Shown here piece by piece: positions 23,921-35,297 of a DNA stretch of 64,000 nt. The notes under the pieces were generated by a model that did not search any database, was not told the DNA's origin, and saw only the letters and a list, made by a program, of their open reading frames with translations. How positions within the stretch are numbered: position 1 is the first letter of the stretch; each line of letters opens with the position of its first letter. The translations under genes were made by a program, and so were the position numbers. Source of the DNA: Hippophae tibetana (lineage: Eukaryota > Streptophyta > Magnoliopsida > Rosales > Elaeagnaceae); assembly GCA_037013495.1 (NCBI GenBank), contig CM072807.1, forward strand, positions 17,115,001 through 17,179,000, written 5' to 3'.

Positions 23921-24099
23921 TAATTACATGCCTCACTTTCTAGTAAAAAAATCAATTCACAATGTTAGAGCATTACAAGTACATGCCATCGAGAATACTT
24001 TCATTATTTAAAAATTACAAATATTTTGATACTTATTAATACAAAGCTTGGCCTTCTCAGAAGGTTAAAAAAATTTTAAATGATTAGACACACGTGCTA

Positions 24100-24370
24100 T
24101 TTCAAATCTCTTCATATAGAAGCTTGCCCAATAAGACTACATATCTACAAGGGTAGCCATACTAGCCAAGGTCCTCCTCTCTCTAGATTGAGTTTGGATT
24201 AACTGCTCCTTACACAAAGCGACCTCACACTTGATCTCTTTTTCCTTACACTAAAGTTTAACCACCTCCGCTTTAAACTCCCTAACCTTGTAGTCAAGCC
24301 TACCATTTTCAACATATAATGCTCGAACTAAGTGTCTACTTGTTCAATGAGAATCCATAACATATGACCA
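24100..24370 (-). pseudogene. 3' end of Tat antisense ORF (coiled-coil-like)
   Basis: On minus, 24360 down to 24110 reads a charged, lysine/glutamate-rich stretch that would form a coiled coil (region YKVREFKAEVVKL, then KEKEIKCEVALCKEQL), with at least one stop. It continues, in direction and composition, from 26812-27690 and 28732-29896. Together these are one antisense gene split by the LTR insertions. Confidence 0.5.
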
Positions 24371-24520
24371 AAAAAATTGGAGGAATCGGAAAAAATCCCT
24401 AAATGTATAGATTAAACAAGTGTTTTTGACCTCTTTTTATAGGAGATGAAGGTTGATAATGAGAAAAATAAAAATGATAGAAGTTCCCAAAAAATAGGTG
24501 GGTAGGTCAATACCATAAAT

Positions 24521-24875
24521 TAGGGGTGTCCATAAACCGGACCGGACTAAACCGTAAAACCGGACCGGACCAAACCGAACGGTTTTACTAATCAAACGGT
24601 CCGGTCCGATTTGTATTAATTTTAAACCGTTCAAACCGGACGGGACCGGTTTAATAATATATTAAAAAATTTACATTATTCTTCATTAAATTATAAAAAA
24701 ATCGAACCAAACTGGGAATAAAACCGGACCGAACGGTTTTATAAGTCAAACGGTCTGGTCCGGTTTTTATTTTTTAAAACCGTTTCAAACGGTCCGATCC
24801 GGTCCGAGTAATATGAACGGTCCAGTCCGATTAATTTTTTTTAGGAAAAACCGGACCGGACCATGGACACCCCTA
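24521..24875. mobile_element. hAT-type MITE, 355 bp
   Basis: Perfect 13-bp terminal inverted repeats TAGGGGTGTCCAT...ATGGACACCCCTA, flanked by the 8-bp duplication CCATAAAT (24513-24520 and 24876-24883). An 8-bp duplication is the hallmark of hAT transposons. The interior has no ORF and is built from many copies of the motif CCGGACC/GGTCCGG and AACCG on both strands. It sits in the antisense-ORF side of the Tat element. Confidence 0.92.
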
Positions 24876-25066
24876 CCATAAATACACAATAATTGAGGTA
24901 AATTAACTTTCCATTAATAAATAAAGTTGATTTTTGTATTTCATAAGGTAAAAATTTACAAGTTTGAGCTCGCAACCACATAGGCAGAAAAAATAAAATT
25001 GTATCAAGTCCTTAAAATTCAATGATTCTTGTGCTCTACCCCTACACCCGTAACCTCATGACCATC

Positions 25067-26806
25067 TGTTGAGTGCTCAAAAAGCACTAAAATTGCCATT
25101 ATTTTATTCACTTTAATTGATTAAAAAGATATATATTTATATGATTTTATCATATTTTTATATAAATGTCTTTTTGGAATCGCAGGAATTTTTATTATTT
25201 TTTAGGTATTTTCGCTTAAAAAAGGTAACTTAAAGACTCAAAGAAAAATACAGGAGGCAATACATCACAAATATATACATAAAATAAATGAGGAAAAGTC
25301 AACAAATATGGATAAAATGGATCAAAAGGGTCCAAAATGTCAAAAAAAGTGAAATCGCGCATGTAGCTGCCTGGAAATGCGTGCAACGTGCGCCGCAACG
25401 CCCAGCCATATCGAGCAAAGCACGCACATCGCCCAAACCACACCGAAGCCACACACCCATCTGCACGCCTCTCCTTCATTCCACGTACGCCGTCACGCCC
25501 CACCTACCATGACATCAAGTGACATCATCATCACCTGCTACGCATTTCCTCCATTTTTAATCATTTTCCATCCATTTTTTCTTCCTCTCTTCCTTTCTCT
25601 CCATTTCTTAGTTTTTAGTTTTTCTTAGCTATTTTTTCTTAGTTTTAGAGTTCTTCTCTTTTCGAGAAGAACTAATTATGTTTTTGTAATTTATTTGTTT
25701 TTTGATTAAATAAATGGAAATGCAATTCCGTTTAGAGGTTTTCCAACAACAGAAATAGCATCAAAGTACTATAAGGATTTTATTTTCTTTGTAGTTATTT
25801 TTTTATGTTCTATTCTTATATGTTATATTTAATTTGTCTGTGATTAAATTTAACATTGTTGGCTATTTATAAACATGATATAATAATAACGTTTTATGCT
25901 TGTGAAATATTAAATAAGTAAAAATCTCTAAAATAAATTCATTTTATTTTTATTCAAGATTTTATATTAAGAATGTTAGAAAGAAATATATTATTTTTCA
26001 TTACGAACTTAAATCTGAAAATTAGATTTTAAGGTTTAGTTATCCGGTCTGATTTAAAGTAGTGCTCTTTTATTTGTTGGTACAATAGCCCGATAGTTAG
26101 AGTGAAGCTCTATTTCAAAAGTTTTTATAAGAATTATTATCTGAAAATGTATTAACAACATGTTTTCAGTAATAGTTTTAAAACTTGAAAGTTAGTACTC
26201 GGATAATTAATTTTTTAGGTTTAATTTGGACACAATGAATAAAGTTTAAACTGTCTAACTCCACCAAAGGTGGCATTTAAATGGTTCATTTTCAATCTCT
26301 TAGAAAAATGAATTAATTTAATTAACCAAATTAGTTATCAACCACACCCATAGGTGTTAATTGATTTGTTTAGTTAACAAAGAATATCTAACCCCACCAA
26401 AGGTGGTATTCATATAAAAAAGAGAGAATCAATAAATATCAATTTATATCTTTCATAACCTAAATAATATGAGCAAGCATAATTAACTTAGTTATTATAT
26501 CCATAAATACTCCACTATTATAAATGATAAAATTTTCATAAACATTTATTCAATTTGTATTTATGTTTATTTTTATGTTATTAGATTAGAAACACAAAAA
26601 TCAAAAACATCGTGACATGATCTTTAGGATTTGATTTCGTTTTTAAAAGTTTGAATAATAAATTAAAAACCACATATATTCCTTATTTAGATCGACCTTG
26701 TGAGTATACTTATCATTTTCTATGAAATCATTCGTGCACTTACGAGAGTTTTATAAATATAAAATCAAAGTATTGGTAGGATTGGCGATGTCGGTTCTGC
26801 TCATCA
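25067..26806 (+). repeat. Solo LTR, 1740 bp
   Basis: Begins TGTTGAGTGCTC and ends GCTCATCA, with the 5-bp target duplication CCATC on both sides (25062-25066 and 26807-26811). No internal region remains, so it arose by LTR-LTR recombination. GC-rich part at about 25380-25510. The 3' end (GAGTATACTTATCATTTTC, about 26703) resembles the LTR ends at 17650 and 35960, so the families may be related. A truncated copy in opposite direction follows at 27692. Confidence 0.88.
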
Positions 26807-26811
26807 CCATC

Positions 26812-27691
26812 CTCACCCATAGAGGAGCCCGATTCTTCTCCTTCTCCCCTTTCCATAGAAGGAGCCTACATGCATGGAGAAGTAACCGAAATATATAGGA
26901 TGCAATAATAATACTCATCTAAACCCTTCTACTTGGCTTCTAAACGACTCAAGCTTCTAAGCCATGGCATCAACATCGGCATTTGCCATGTGAGCCTCCT
27001 CGGTAAAAGCCCTACTCTTCTCTCTACTTCTCGGGTCCCCTCCTAAACTCGCCTTTGAGCCTCATTTAGCTCAATTATGTGTTGGGCATACTCATTCATC
27101 TCAGAGGTGTCCCTTTTCAACTTCTCATCCTTATCAATTGCCTCTCCTTCCCACTTATTTTACTTAGCCAATAGCACGACGTTTCTAGAACGAGTAGATG
27201 TGTGGATCTACTTCTCCTAAACCATTTCAGCTTTCAAATGACCCACGCTACGCGCCTTGTCAAAGTCATAGAGCAACACTAGTTGAAACAAAGGAAAATT
27301 ACGAGGTTAAACAAATAAGTCTCAAGCTCATACTTCGTATAAACGATAGTCATCAATAAACAAAAAATACAAGATAGGTTATCTAACACATCTAACGATG
27401 GATGACCTCGCTAGAATCTGCATCCTCATAACTAACCTCGAGCTACTTCTCGTATGTTTCAGCAAAACATTGGCTGGGAAAATGATCAAGGTGCTATGAT
27501 GCCAAACCTCGATTTAAAACTATCCCATTTACATCGATGGTGAGATCATTATAGATGACCTTCCCCTTCCTCGATTCCCATATAGTATCACGATATTCTT
27601 TAGAACCTGAGCAAGGAGTTGGAGTCACATACTGATTTTATAATGGGGATATGGGTGGGTAGACATTCAGGAGCTCTAGGCTGAGGGCAGG
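26812..27691 (-). pseudogene. Middle part of Tat antisense ORF
   Basis: Between two LTR copies lies DNA with clearly higher GC than those LTRs, whose minus strand reads charged protein-like stretches in several frames (for example REVERRVGLLPRR and AHMANADVDAMA) with stops. It is the continuation of the antisense gene at 28732-29896. No catalytic motif was seen. Confidence 0.5.
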
Positions 27692-28731
27692 TGATGAGCA
27701 AAATCAGCATCGTCGATTCTGCCAATACTTTGGTTTTATATTTATAAAACTCTCGCAAGTGCACGAATCATTTCGTAGAAAATGATAAGTATACTCCCAA
27801 GGTCGATCTAAGGAAGGAATATATGTGGTTTTTAATTTATTATTCAAACTTTTAAAAACAAAATTATATCCTAAACATTCTGTCACGATATTTGGGTTTT
27901 TGTGTTTCTAATCTAATAACATAAAAATAAACATAGATACAGATTTAATAAACATTTATGCAAATTTTATCATTTATAATGGTGGAGTATTTATGGATAT
28001 AATAACTAAGTTAATTATGCTTGCTCATATTATTTAAGTTATTAAAGATATAAATTGATATTTATTGATTCTCTATTTTTTATATGAATACCACCTTTGG
28101 TAGAGTTAGATATTCTTTATTAACTAAACAAATCAATTAACACCTATAGGTGAGGTTGATAACTAATTTGGTTAATTAAATTAATTCCTTTTTCTAAGAG
28201 ATTGAAAATGAACCATTTAAATGCCACATTTGGTGGGGTTAGACAGTTTAAACTTTATTCAAGGTGTCCAAATTAAACCTAAGAATTTAATTATCCGAGT
28301 ACTAACTTTCAAGTTTTAAAACCACTACTAAAAACATGTTGTCAATACATTTTCAGATAATAATTCTTATAAAAACTTTTGAAATAGAGCTTCACTCTAA
28401 CTACCGGGAGATTGTACCAACAAATAAAAGAGCACTACTCTAAATCAGACCGGATAACTAAACCTTAAAATCTAATTTTAGATTTAAGTTTGTAATGAAA
28501 AATAATATATTTCTCTCTAACATTCTTAATATAAAATCTTATATAAAAATAAAATCAATTCATTTTAGAGATTTTTACCTATTTAATATTTCGCAAGCAT
28601 AACAACGTTATTATTATATCATGTTTACAAATAGCCAGCAAAGTTAAATTTAATCACAGATAAATTAAATGTAACATGTAAGAATAAAGCATAAAAAATA
28701 ACTGTAAAGAAAACAAAATCCTTCATGACTA
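27692..28731 (-). repeat. 5'-truncated LTR, inverted copy of 25067-26806
   Basis: Runs from TGATGAGCAAAATC (the LTR 3' end on minus) to AAAATCCTTCATGACTA, where similarity to the reverse complement of 25777-26806 stops; the first about 710 bases of the LTR are absent. Many point differences show the two copies are old. No matching 5-bp duplication was seen at its ends. Confidence 0.85.
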
Positions 28732-29896
28732 GAGGATTTTCACATTTTCTTACCTATAGAAGAGTCCCCTAGGAGCAAGAAGTGTACCCATTTGAGAGCT
28801 CGCCCCTGAAAAATCGACCTTGCTCTTCAAATGTGATAAGAGCTGGGCAGCGGTAAAATCCATGGGATTTGCAAAATAAGAACGAGAATATGTTATATTA
28901 ATCACTTCATGCTTAAAAAAGAGGGTCTTAGGACTAGTTCGCCATTATCAGCCACCACCTCGAACTGGCCCCCATAGTCATTGGGAAGGATTTTGTGTTT
29001 AGGAGGAGCCCAAGGTTTATGAATGATCATGTGAAGGGGCTCCACTGCCCTATGTCTCATCAACCCACACACAACAAAGTGCAAGGTGTTCAATAAGTTC
29101 ATTCAATTAGTTTTTTCAAGAAGATAATTTTAGGTATCATCCAAATGTTGCTTTGCGTCAAGACTCAAGTTCATGATTAAGGAAGCCATATTCCTTATCA
29201 CAACCTTAGTGACATTCCAGATGCTCCTTATTAATTTGGTGTCACTAGTAGGAGACTCCCACCGACATGAAACATAAAAAAAATATTCTTTCCAATTTTT
29301 CTTGTTCTCTAGAAGTGACACGTTCATCCCCTACTTCAAAAAGATATATACCATCATCAGATCTTTGGGGTTCTACTTCAGGACATAAGCCTTATTAAAC
29401 TCGGCCATCTCTAAGTCCACCCCGAGCTCTTGACAGATCAAAGTTAGGTAGAGTAGATACCTCCATCCATTAGGTATCAACTACCCTAGCGCGAGCTTCA
29501 TCCTAACTAAGAATCTCCTAATGAGAGGATATAGGGGGAATCTTACCCCAACCACAAGGCCTTTTCATGATAGACAGTCCAACCATATGGAGGTTGATCA
29601 TTATAACTGACACCCTCTGGAGGAACCATTATCTGAATCGAGGAAGGGATGTTGTAGGTTTTTCTTAACCTTTCTTCATCCTGGGGCACCAACCCACAAG
29701 TCTTAGACATAGTCGACCAACCCCCGGTGCGACCTGTTGATTCCCCATATCCTATATTCCTCGTTTTCTTTCTCCAATCAACTAACATGAATTTATTAGA
29801 TGAGCTAAATGGTTCGTATCCTCTAACCGATAATAACTCTTCCACCTTAGACCAGAGCTTGAGCTGAAAGAGTATGGAAACTTGATGTTTGGACAT
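28732..29896 (-). pseudogene. 5' part of Tat antisense ORF
   Basis: Minus-strand reading: 29896-29543 (KLWSKVEELLSVRGYEPFSS, then GVSYNDQPPYGWTVYHEKAL), 29327-29130 (VSLLENKKNWKEYFFYVSCRW, RSIWNVTKV) and 29102-28902 (HRAVEPLHMIIHKPW). The frames are linked by stops and shifts. The protein type is one I know only as an antisense ORF of Tat elements, with no established function. The ATG at 29896 lies next to the 3' LTR (29886), so its promoter would have to lie in or beyond that LTR, on the other strand. Confidence 0.65.
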
Positions 29897-30349
29897 ATGG
29901 ACTGACTTGTAGTCCAGCCTAAGCTAAAGTGAGCAGCCCAAGCCTAAGTGAAAAGCTCGCCTTGAGCCAAAGTAAGAAGTCTGACCTATCTCATCAAACA
30001 GAGCCTACGTGAGATACCGTAGCCATAAGGTAGAATTCCTTAAATGATGTATTTGACTCTACAGGCTTGAAACACCAACAAGTAGAAGGTCAATCCCAAA
30101 AGACCACTCCCCCTATAAGGTCGACCTCTAACTCGAGTTAAGATCGACCTCAATACATAGAAAGTTGTATGTTTTATACCAATTGTATCCTTCTCACACT
30201 CATATATGTGTACTCGTTATATGATCAATATTTGTACATGTGATGTTATATAAATAGAGGAACCTCTCATAAAATTCACACATTAATTCAACCAATTATT
30301 TTAACTTATCTCTAAGTTTTTTCTCTGTAAATTGAATCAATCCCAAACA
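29886..30349 (+). repeat. Tat element 3' LTR (464 bp)
   Basis: Starts TGTTTGGACATATGG, ends CCCAAACA, then CATAT (30350-30354) duplicates 13742-13746. It has a TATATAAATAGAGG box at about 30249. More complete than the 5' LTR. Confidence 0.9.
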
Positions 30350-30354
30350 CATAT

Positions 30355-31710
30355 GAACATTACAAATAACCAAGATACTTTTAAAAGTATTAGGTTAATT
30401 GGTTAAACAAAGTTATACTATAGAATCATAAATTAAAATAACACACAATATAAGTTTCCTAATTTTTATTAAGTTTGTTTTTAAATGAAACACATCACTA
30501 ACTATCTTGTTATATAATTGTATATAATATTGAAAGAAAGTAAGTTTTAATCCTTCATTAAATATGTGTGTAGATACATGAGTATATAATTATTAATAAA
30601 AAAGAAAGTATATTAAATTACATATACATCAATGATAATTCTGTCATATGAGTTTGAAAATACTCGTTAATATTAATAAAATAAAAATGAAGAAGAATAA
30701 TAATTACTGTTAATCCATAGCCAAAGGAAAACACAAAGTTTACTCTTTCTTGATGATTCAATCCAATTCATATTAATTCTTTATGGATATTAAATGAAGA
30801 GTATTGTTATTCATTCGAGTGAAGATGAAAAATCATTTTAAGTGTAGGATTGTGAAGGAAGAAACGTTTTTTAGATAAGGCAATGTGAGGGTCTGAGATT
30901 AGTTTAGGATTTAATTATTTGGCAAAAATTTCTTACTAGAGAGTTTTAATTTTAATTTTTTCATGCTTTATATATACATATATATTTTTATATAAGTTTT
31001 TATATAACGTAAAAATAATAATTTTCATAATTTTTACACATATATTTTTTTAAAGATAAAAACATATATTTTTTTTAAATAAGAAGTAAAATCTTGTAAA
31101 TAAATAAATTACTTTTTTTAAATGATATTTCACTATAACAAGGTTTAAAAAGTCAAAAAAATCACAAAATATTTATTTTAATATTTGTTAATTATTACTG
31201 TTTTATTTTAATATTTTATTGATTTTTAAATTTTTATTTTTATTAAATATATATTTGAATAGTTTTATTTTTAAATATTATTATTATTAATTTATTTTTA
31301 AATAATTTTATTTTTATTTTTTAAAAATATTTCTATTTTAATCGCATTTTAATCCCTTGATAAAAAATAATAAAATTTTAATAAAAAATTATTTAAATAA
31401 TATAATTTTTTTTATATTTAAGTAATTAAATAATATTATTTCTAATATAAACAAATAATATTGCTAATTATATAGACACAAGTGGGTGAAAATTGACTCA
31501 GATGTTAACAGTACGACTCAAGTAATTGTTAACGTTTAGAGAATAGAAGAAAGAACTACCAGTCAACAAAACTACCAGTCCTAATTAGATTGAGTAATTC
31601 TCTGTTTATCTCTTTAGAAAAATGCATACACATTTCTATTCAACCTCTATTAGACATAAGATCTTCCTCATTAATTCTTTTGATCACTTTTCATTTTTTT
31701 ATCAAATTTC
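30355..31710. other. AT-rich flank and upstream region of the RAB5 gene
   Basis: 30418-30505 is the counterpart of the inverted segment in the Tat 5' LTR. The rest is AT-rich without ORFs. The promoter of the RAB5 gene should lie in the last few hundred bases; no clear TATA box or motif could be fixed. Confidence 0.5.
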
Positions 31711-34003
31711 ATGGCACGACCTGGAAACAAGATTATACAAGCCAAACTGGTGCATATCACTCTAACCCTTCCTTTTTATTTTAATTTCAATTATTATTAT
31801 TTTCATTATATATATTTGCTTGTTTATATTTCTTTTCCTCAATTTTGATTCATTGATTTTCTTGAAATCTCAATCTTTATTAATTATTTCTGTTATATAT
31901 TTTATATAAATCTTTAGCAATCAAAACTCTTAAATATGTTATTGAAACTCCTTGAATTTTAGATTGTGAATGTCGTCCATTTTTTGCAGTCTTAGTGTTT
32001 GATAAAATAACTCTTAGAATCAGAGATGGTAAATGATATTTCTCTATATTTCTGAAATTGCCTCATATTTTTGTCTCAAAAATTACTCGATATAGATTTG
32101 GAATTGCTACTATTTCACAATATAAACTTGAGTTTTGTCATATCGTGTTGCACCTGTCCAACCGAGTTAAGATCGACGTACAATGAAATAAGCATAACTC
32201 AAGTTATATATGTCTTCTCATTAATTAGATCACATTATGTGAACAGGTACTAGTAGGAGACATGGGAACTGGGAAAACCAGTTTGGTACTAAGATTTGTC
32301 AAAGGCCAATTCATTGATCATCAGGTAGAATTAGAACCTGCTCATCTTTTTTTTTTTTAAATCAAACCATAGTTGTGTGGTTCGATTTTTAAAGCAAAAG
32401 TAGTTTTTTTTTTTATAATTATTAATGTGTTGAGATTTGAAGAAGAAGAAGAACATTTTACACTTGACATTAATTTAATGACATAGGAACCAACAATAGG
32501 AGCTGCTTTCTTCACTCAGATATTGTCATTAAATGAAGCCACTGTGAAGTTTGATATTTGGGATACTGCTGGACAAGAAAGATATCACAGCTTAGCTCCT
32601 ATGTACTATCGTGGTGCTGCTGCTGCTATTGTTGTTTATGACATTTCAAATCTGGTATTTATTCATCCACCAATTTCTACTTTTGCGATTCTATAAAGCA
32701 TTTTTTATAACAAATCGGCTATCGTTGTTTTGAGAAATCATATTTTATGCTTTATGACGAAAGCACAAATGTGCTTTTTAAAAGTGCTTTAGTCTTGAAC
32801 AACTTTTAATATAAACATAAGTCAGTACAGGTTCAGCCTCTAAGGAATCATTGAATAAATAAAGCATATAATGTACGAGACCTGAGAATCATAGTTTCTT
32901 GTTGTTTGAGAATCATATAATTTATGGTCATCTAATGACTATATGGTGTTTTGGTTTCAGGATACATTTGATAGAGCCAAAAAGTGGGTTCAAGAACTGC
33001 AGAGACAAGGTTAGAACACCTGAAAATGGAATATGTTTCATTTCATAATTGCAGACACTGTTTTATGATTTGGTTACATGCTTACTCATTAAATTGAGTT
33101 ATCATCAAGCATGATGATATTACTTGGATTTGTCAATGAACTTTGATACACCTTTTTTTTTTTTTGTTTAATTATTAACATCATGTAATGTTTTCTAGGG
33201 AATTCAAAAATGGTAATGGGTTTAGTGGCAAACAAGTGTGACTTGGATGCAAAGAGAGAAATTGGCAAAGAGGTATTCTTAGATTCTCTGGTTAAATTTA
33301 TGGTCAATTTGCTTGTATTTTTGTTAAAAGTGATTTTAGTCAAAAGCTATACTAGGAGAAAATGCTTTCGCAGAAAATCACATAATTTGTGCTTCCGAAC
33401 ATAAGCACAAAAATACTTTTTGAACCCTGAAAGCAATCGTGACAAAATTTCTCAGTTTACTTGAGGTCTTGTTGTCAAAAGCACTTTTACGAACTATCAA
33501 AAAATTTACCTTAGTTTTTTTTTATCTTTGTTTTTTGGCTGAAAATGATGGCAGGAAGGAGAGCAATATGCCCAAGACAATGGAATGTTCTTCATTGAAA
33601 CATCAGCAAAGACAGGGGAAAATATTAACGAGCTCTTCTATGAAATAGGTGAAATTCTAAAATCTTATATCGGGAGGAGGGGGGAGAATCTCTGTTTATT
33701 AATGTGTTAAGAGTACCAATCATGATCATTAGCTTGGTTTTACTTTTTTTTGAGGCTATTAATATAAACCATTATTCGAAATATTTATACAATATTCAAC
33801 TCGTTAGACGAACAATGTTTGGTTCATATCTGACAAGCAAAAACACGGACGAGCAGAGTACTTTGTTACTAATTGTCTGCCATACTTTAAATTTCACTAA
33901 TGCAGCCAAGAGACTAGCAAAAGCTTGTCCCTCAAGGCCTAAAGGAATGAGTCTACACAACGAAACTCAAAACAGAAGACGACGACTATTTTGCTGCTCA
34001 TAG
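31711..34003 (+). CDS. RAB5-type small GTPase (RABF2-like), seven coding exons
   Basis: Coding exons 31711-31749, 32247-32324, 32487-32654, 32961-33009, 33199-33272, 33555-33648 and 33906-34003, all with GT...AG introns and consistent phases, give 199 residues. Motifs: P-loop GDMGTGKTS (17-25), switch I EPTIGAAF (40-47), WDTAGQE (64-70), NKCD (123-126), ETSAK (151-155). The tail is RRRRLFCCS with a CC pair for geranylgeranylation. The switch I to [14 protein letters not shown] region is that of plant RAB5 (RABF) proteins, which control traffic to the late endosome and vacuole; there is no ARA6-type myristoylation start. The basic RRRRLFCC end differs from what I recall of ARA7/RHA1 and may mark a separate RAB5 branch. 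The start MARPGNK matches the usual short RAB5 N-terminus. The reading frame is intact. Confidence 0.93.
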
Positions 34004-35090
34004 GGAGGGGGTTACTTGCATACAAAATTTCATGTTTATCTAACAATAATGAAAGCTTTTTCAGTTGGCAATACATGTCTGTCTTATTCTTCTACTTAAA
34101 TTTTGTAAATAAATTTCCCATATAAAAGGACATGTTGATTAAAAGTTACCAAAGTTTCTAAGTTCTTTTGCCTCTCTGCCCATAATTGGTATGTATCTCA
34201 AATTTGAGATATATTTCAAATGTCACAATATTATTTATTATTGATATGTATAATTGAACTCACAAAACTATACTTGAGATTGTGATAGATTTGTAATATA
34301 TAATATCATTAACAATATCCAATGAGTTAGTGGGATATGTTGTAGTAGATGTGAAAAAAATGAATTCAAATCTCATTTCATTTAAATGAATGTGTGAGTT
34401 TGTAATATGTTATTAAAAAATATATCCAATGAGCAAAAAAAAAATGTATAATAGCAACATAATTTATGTTCATACTTCTCTCAATCGAGTTAAAGTGTTA
34501 GTGACCCAATGGTATGAAACCCACTGGAGCATGTATACGAATCACAGTTATGATGTGTGAATTGTGTTATATTAAAAAAAAATTCAATCGAGAACTATGA
34601 AGGAAAATTAGTTTTAGAATAAGTAAAAAAGGTCAATGGAGAAATATGGGGAGTTATACAAATATTTACAATTTTTTTTAAAAGAAAAGTTATTTAAAAT
34701 ATAATTTTATTTTATAATATTTATTTGGTTACTATTCATATCATTGTTGATCAATTTTTTTCATTTGCATATTCCACAAATCCATATAATCATTATATGT
34801 ATGTGTTAAATTTTTACACGGATATGCATTAATTGTTTGGAAGAGAGAAGACGGAAAAAAACTAAAACAATACTAAAACTGAACCTATTTTGCTTTTGTA
34901 GTGCATAAAAAGCAACAAAACAGCTAGCCATACTTATTCAACAAAACAAAATTATATATATTTGGTTTTCTTTGTTTTTTTATCAATATATTTGATATGA
35001 ATTGAATCTAAAACCGAAATGAGGAAGGGTAAATTTTACAACATGTTGAAATAACCTCTTATCACATGCTCATGTAGGAGTGTGGTTCCT
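34004..35090. other. 3' region of RAB5 gene and AT-rich spacer
   Basis: Contains the RAB5 3' UTR and AT-rich DNA. No second gene or transposon was recognised. Confidence 0.5.
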
Positions 35091-35297
35091 TGAGTCAATG
35101 GTGAATTTTAAAACCATTACAAACAAAAAATTAAAATCATTCAAAAATACCCCAAGCTTTTAGGTATGTTAAAAAATAACACTAAAATTTCAAAAATTTC
35201 AAAAATATACCTAAAACATAACGAAAATTAAACCTAACAAAAATAAATATTAATAATTCATAAATAAGAGATACAAGAAGTAATAAAAAATCAAGGA

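Larger units (their letters stand above)
13747..30349 (+). mobile_element. Tat-type Ty3/gypsy retrotransposon with nested insertions
   Basis: The ends are LTRs starting TGTTTGGACATATGG, and both sides carry the target duplication CATAT (13742-13746 and 30350-30354), seen directly. Order on plus: 5' LTR, PBS, gag, protease, RT, RNase H, a second RNase H (aRNH), integrase, tandem repeats; then an ORF on the minus strand and the 3' LTR. The second RNase H between RT-RNase H and integrase, and the antisense ORF, are known for the Tat group. About 6.9 kb of the 16.6 kb is later insertions. All genes are broken. Confidence 0.9.

Noticed and set aside
25216-25628. Overlapping ORFs on both strands at 25216-25628
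   Set aside because: They lie in the GC-rich part of the solo LTR 25067-26806; open frames on both strands are expected by composition.
31590-31784. 64-codon ORF over the first RAB5 exon
   Set aside because: It overlaps exon 1 in another frame; the spliced RAB5 start at 31711 explains the conserved sequence.
33439-33648. ORFs in the RAB5 region (33089-33404, 33439-33648, 33704-34003)
   Set aside because: They run through introns or are in wrong frames; only the exon parts are coding.
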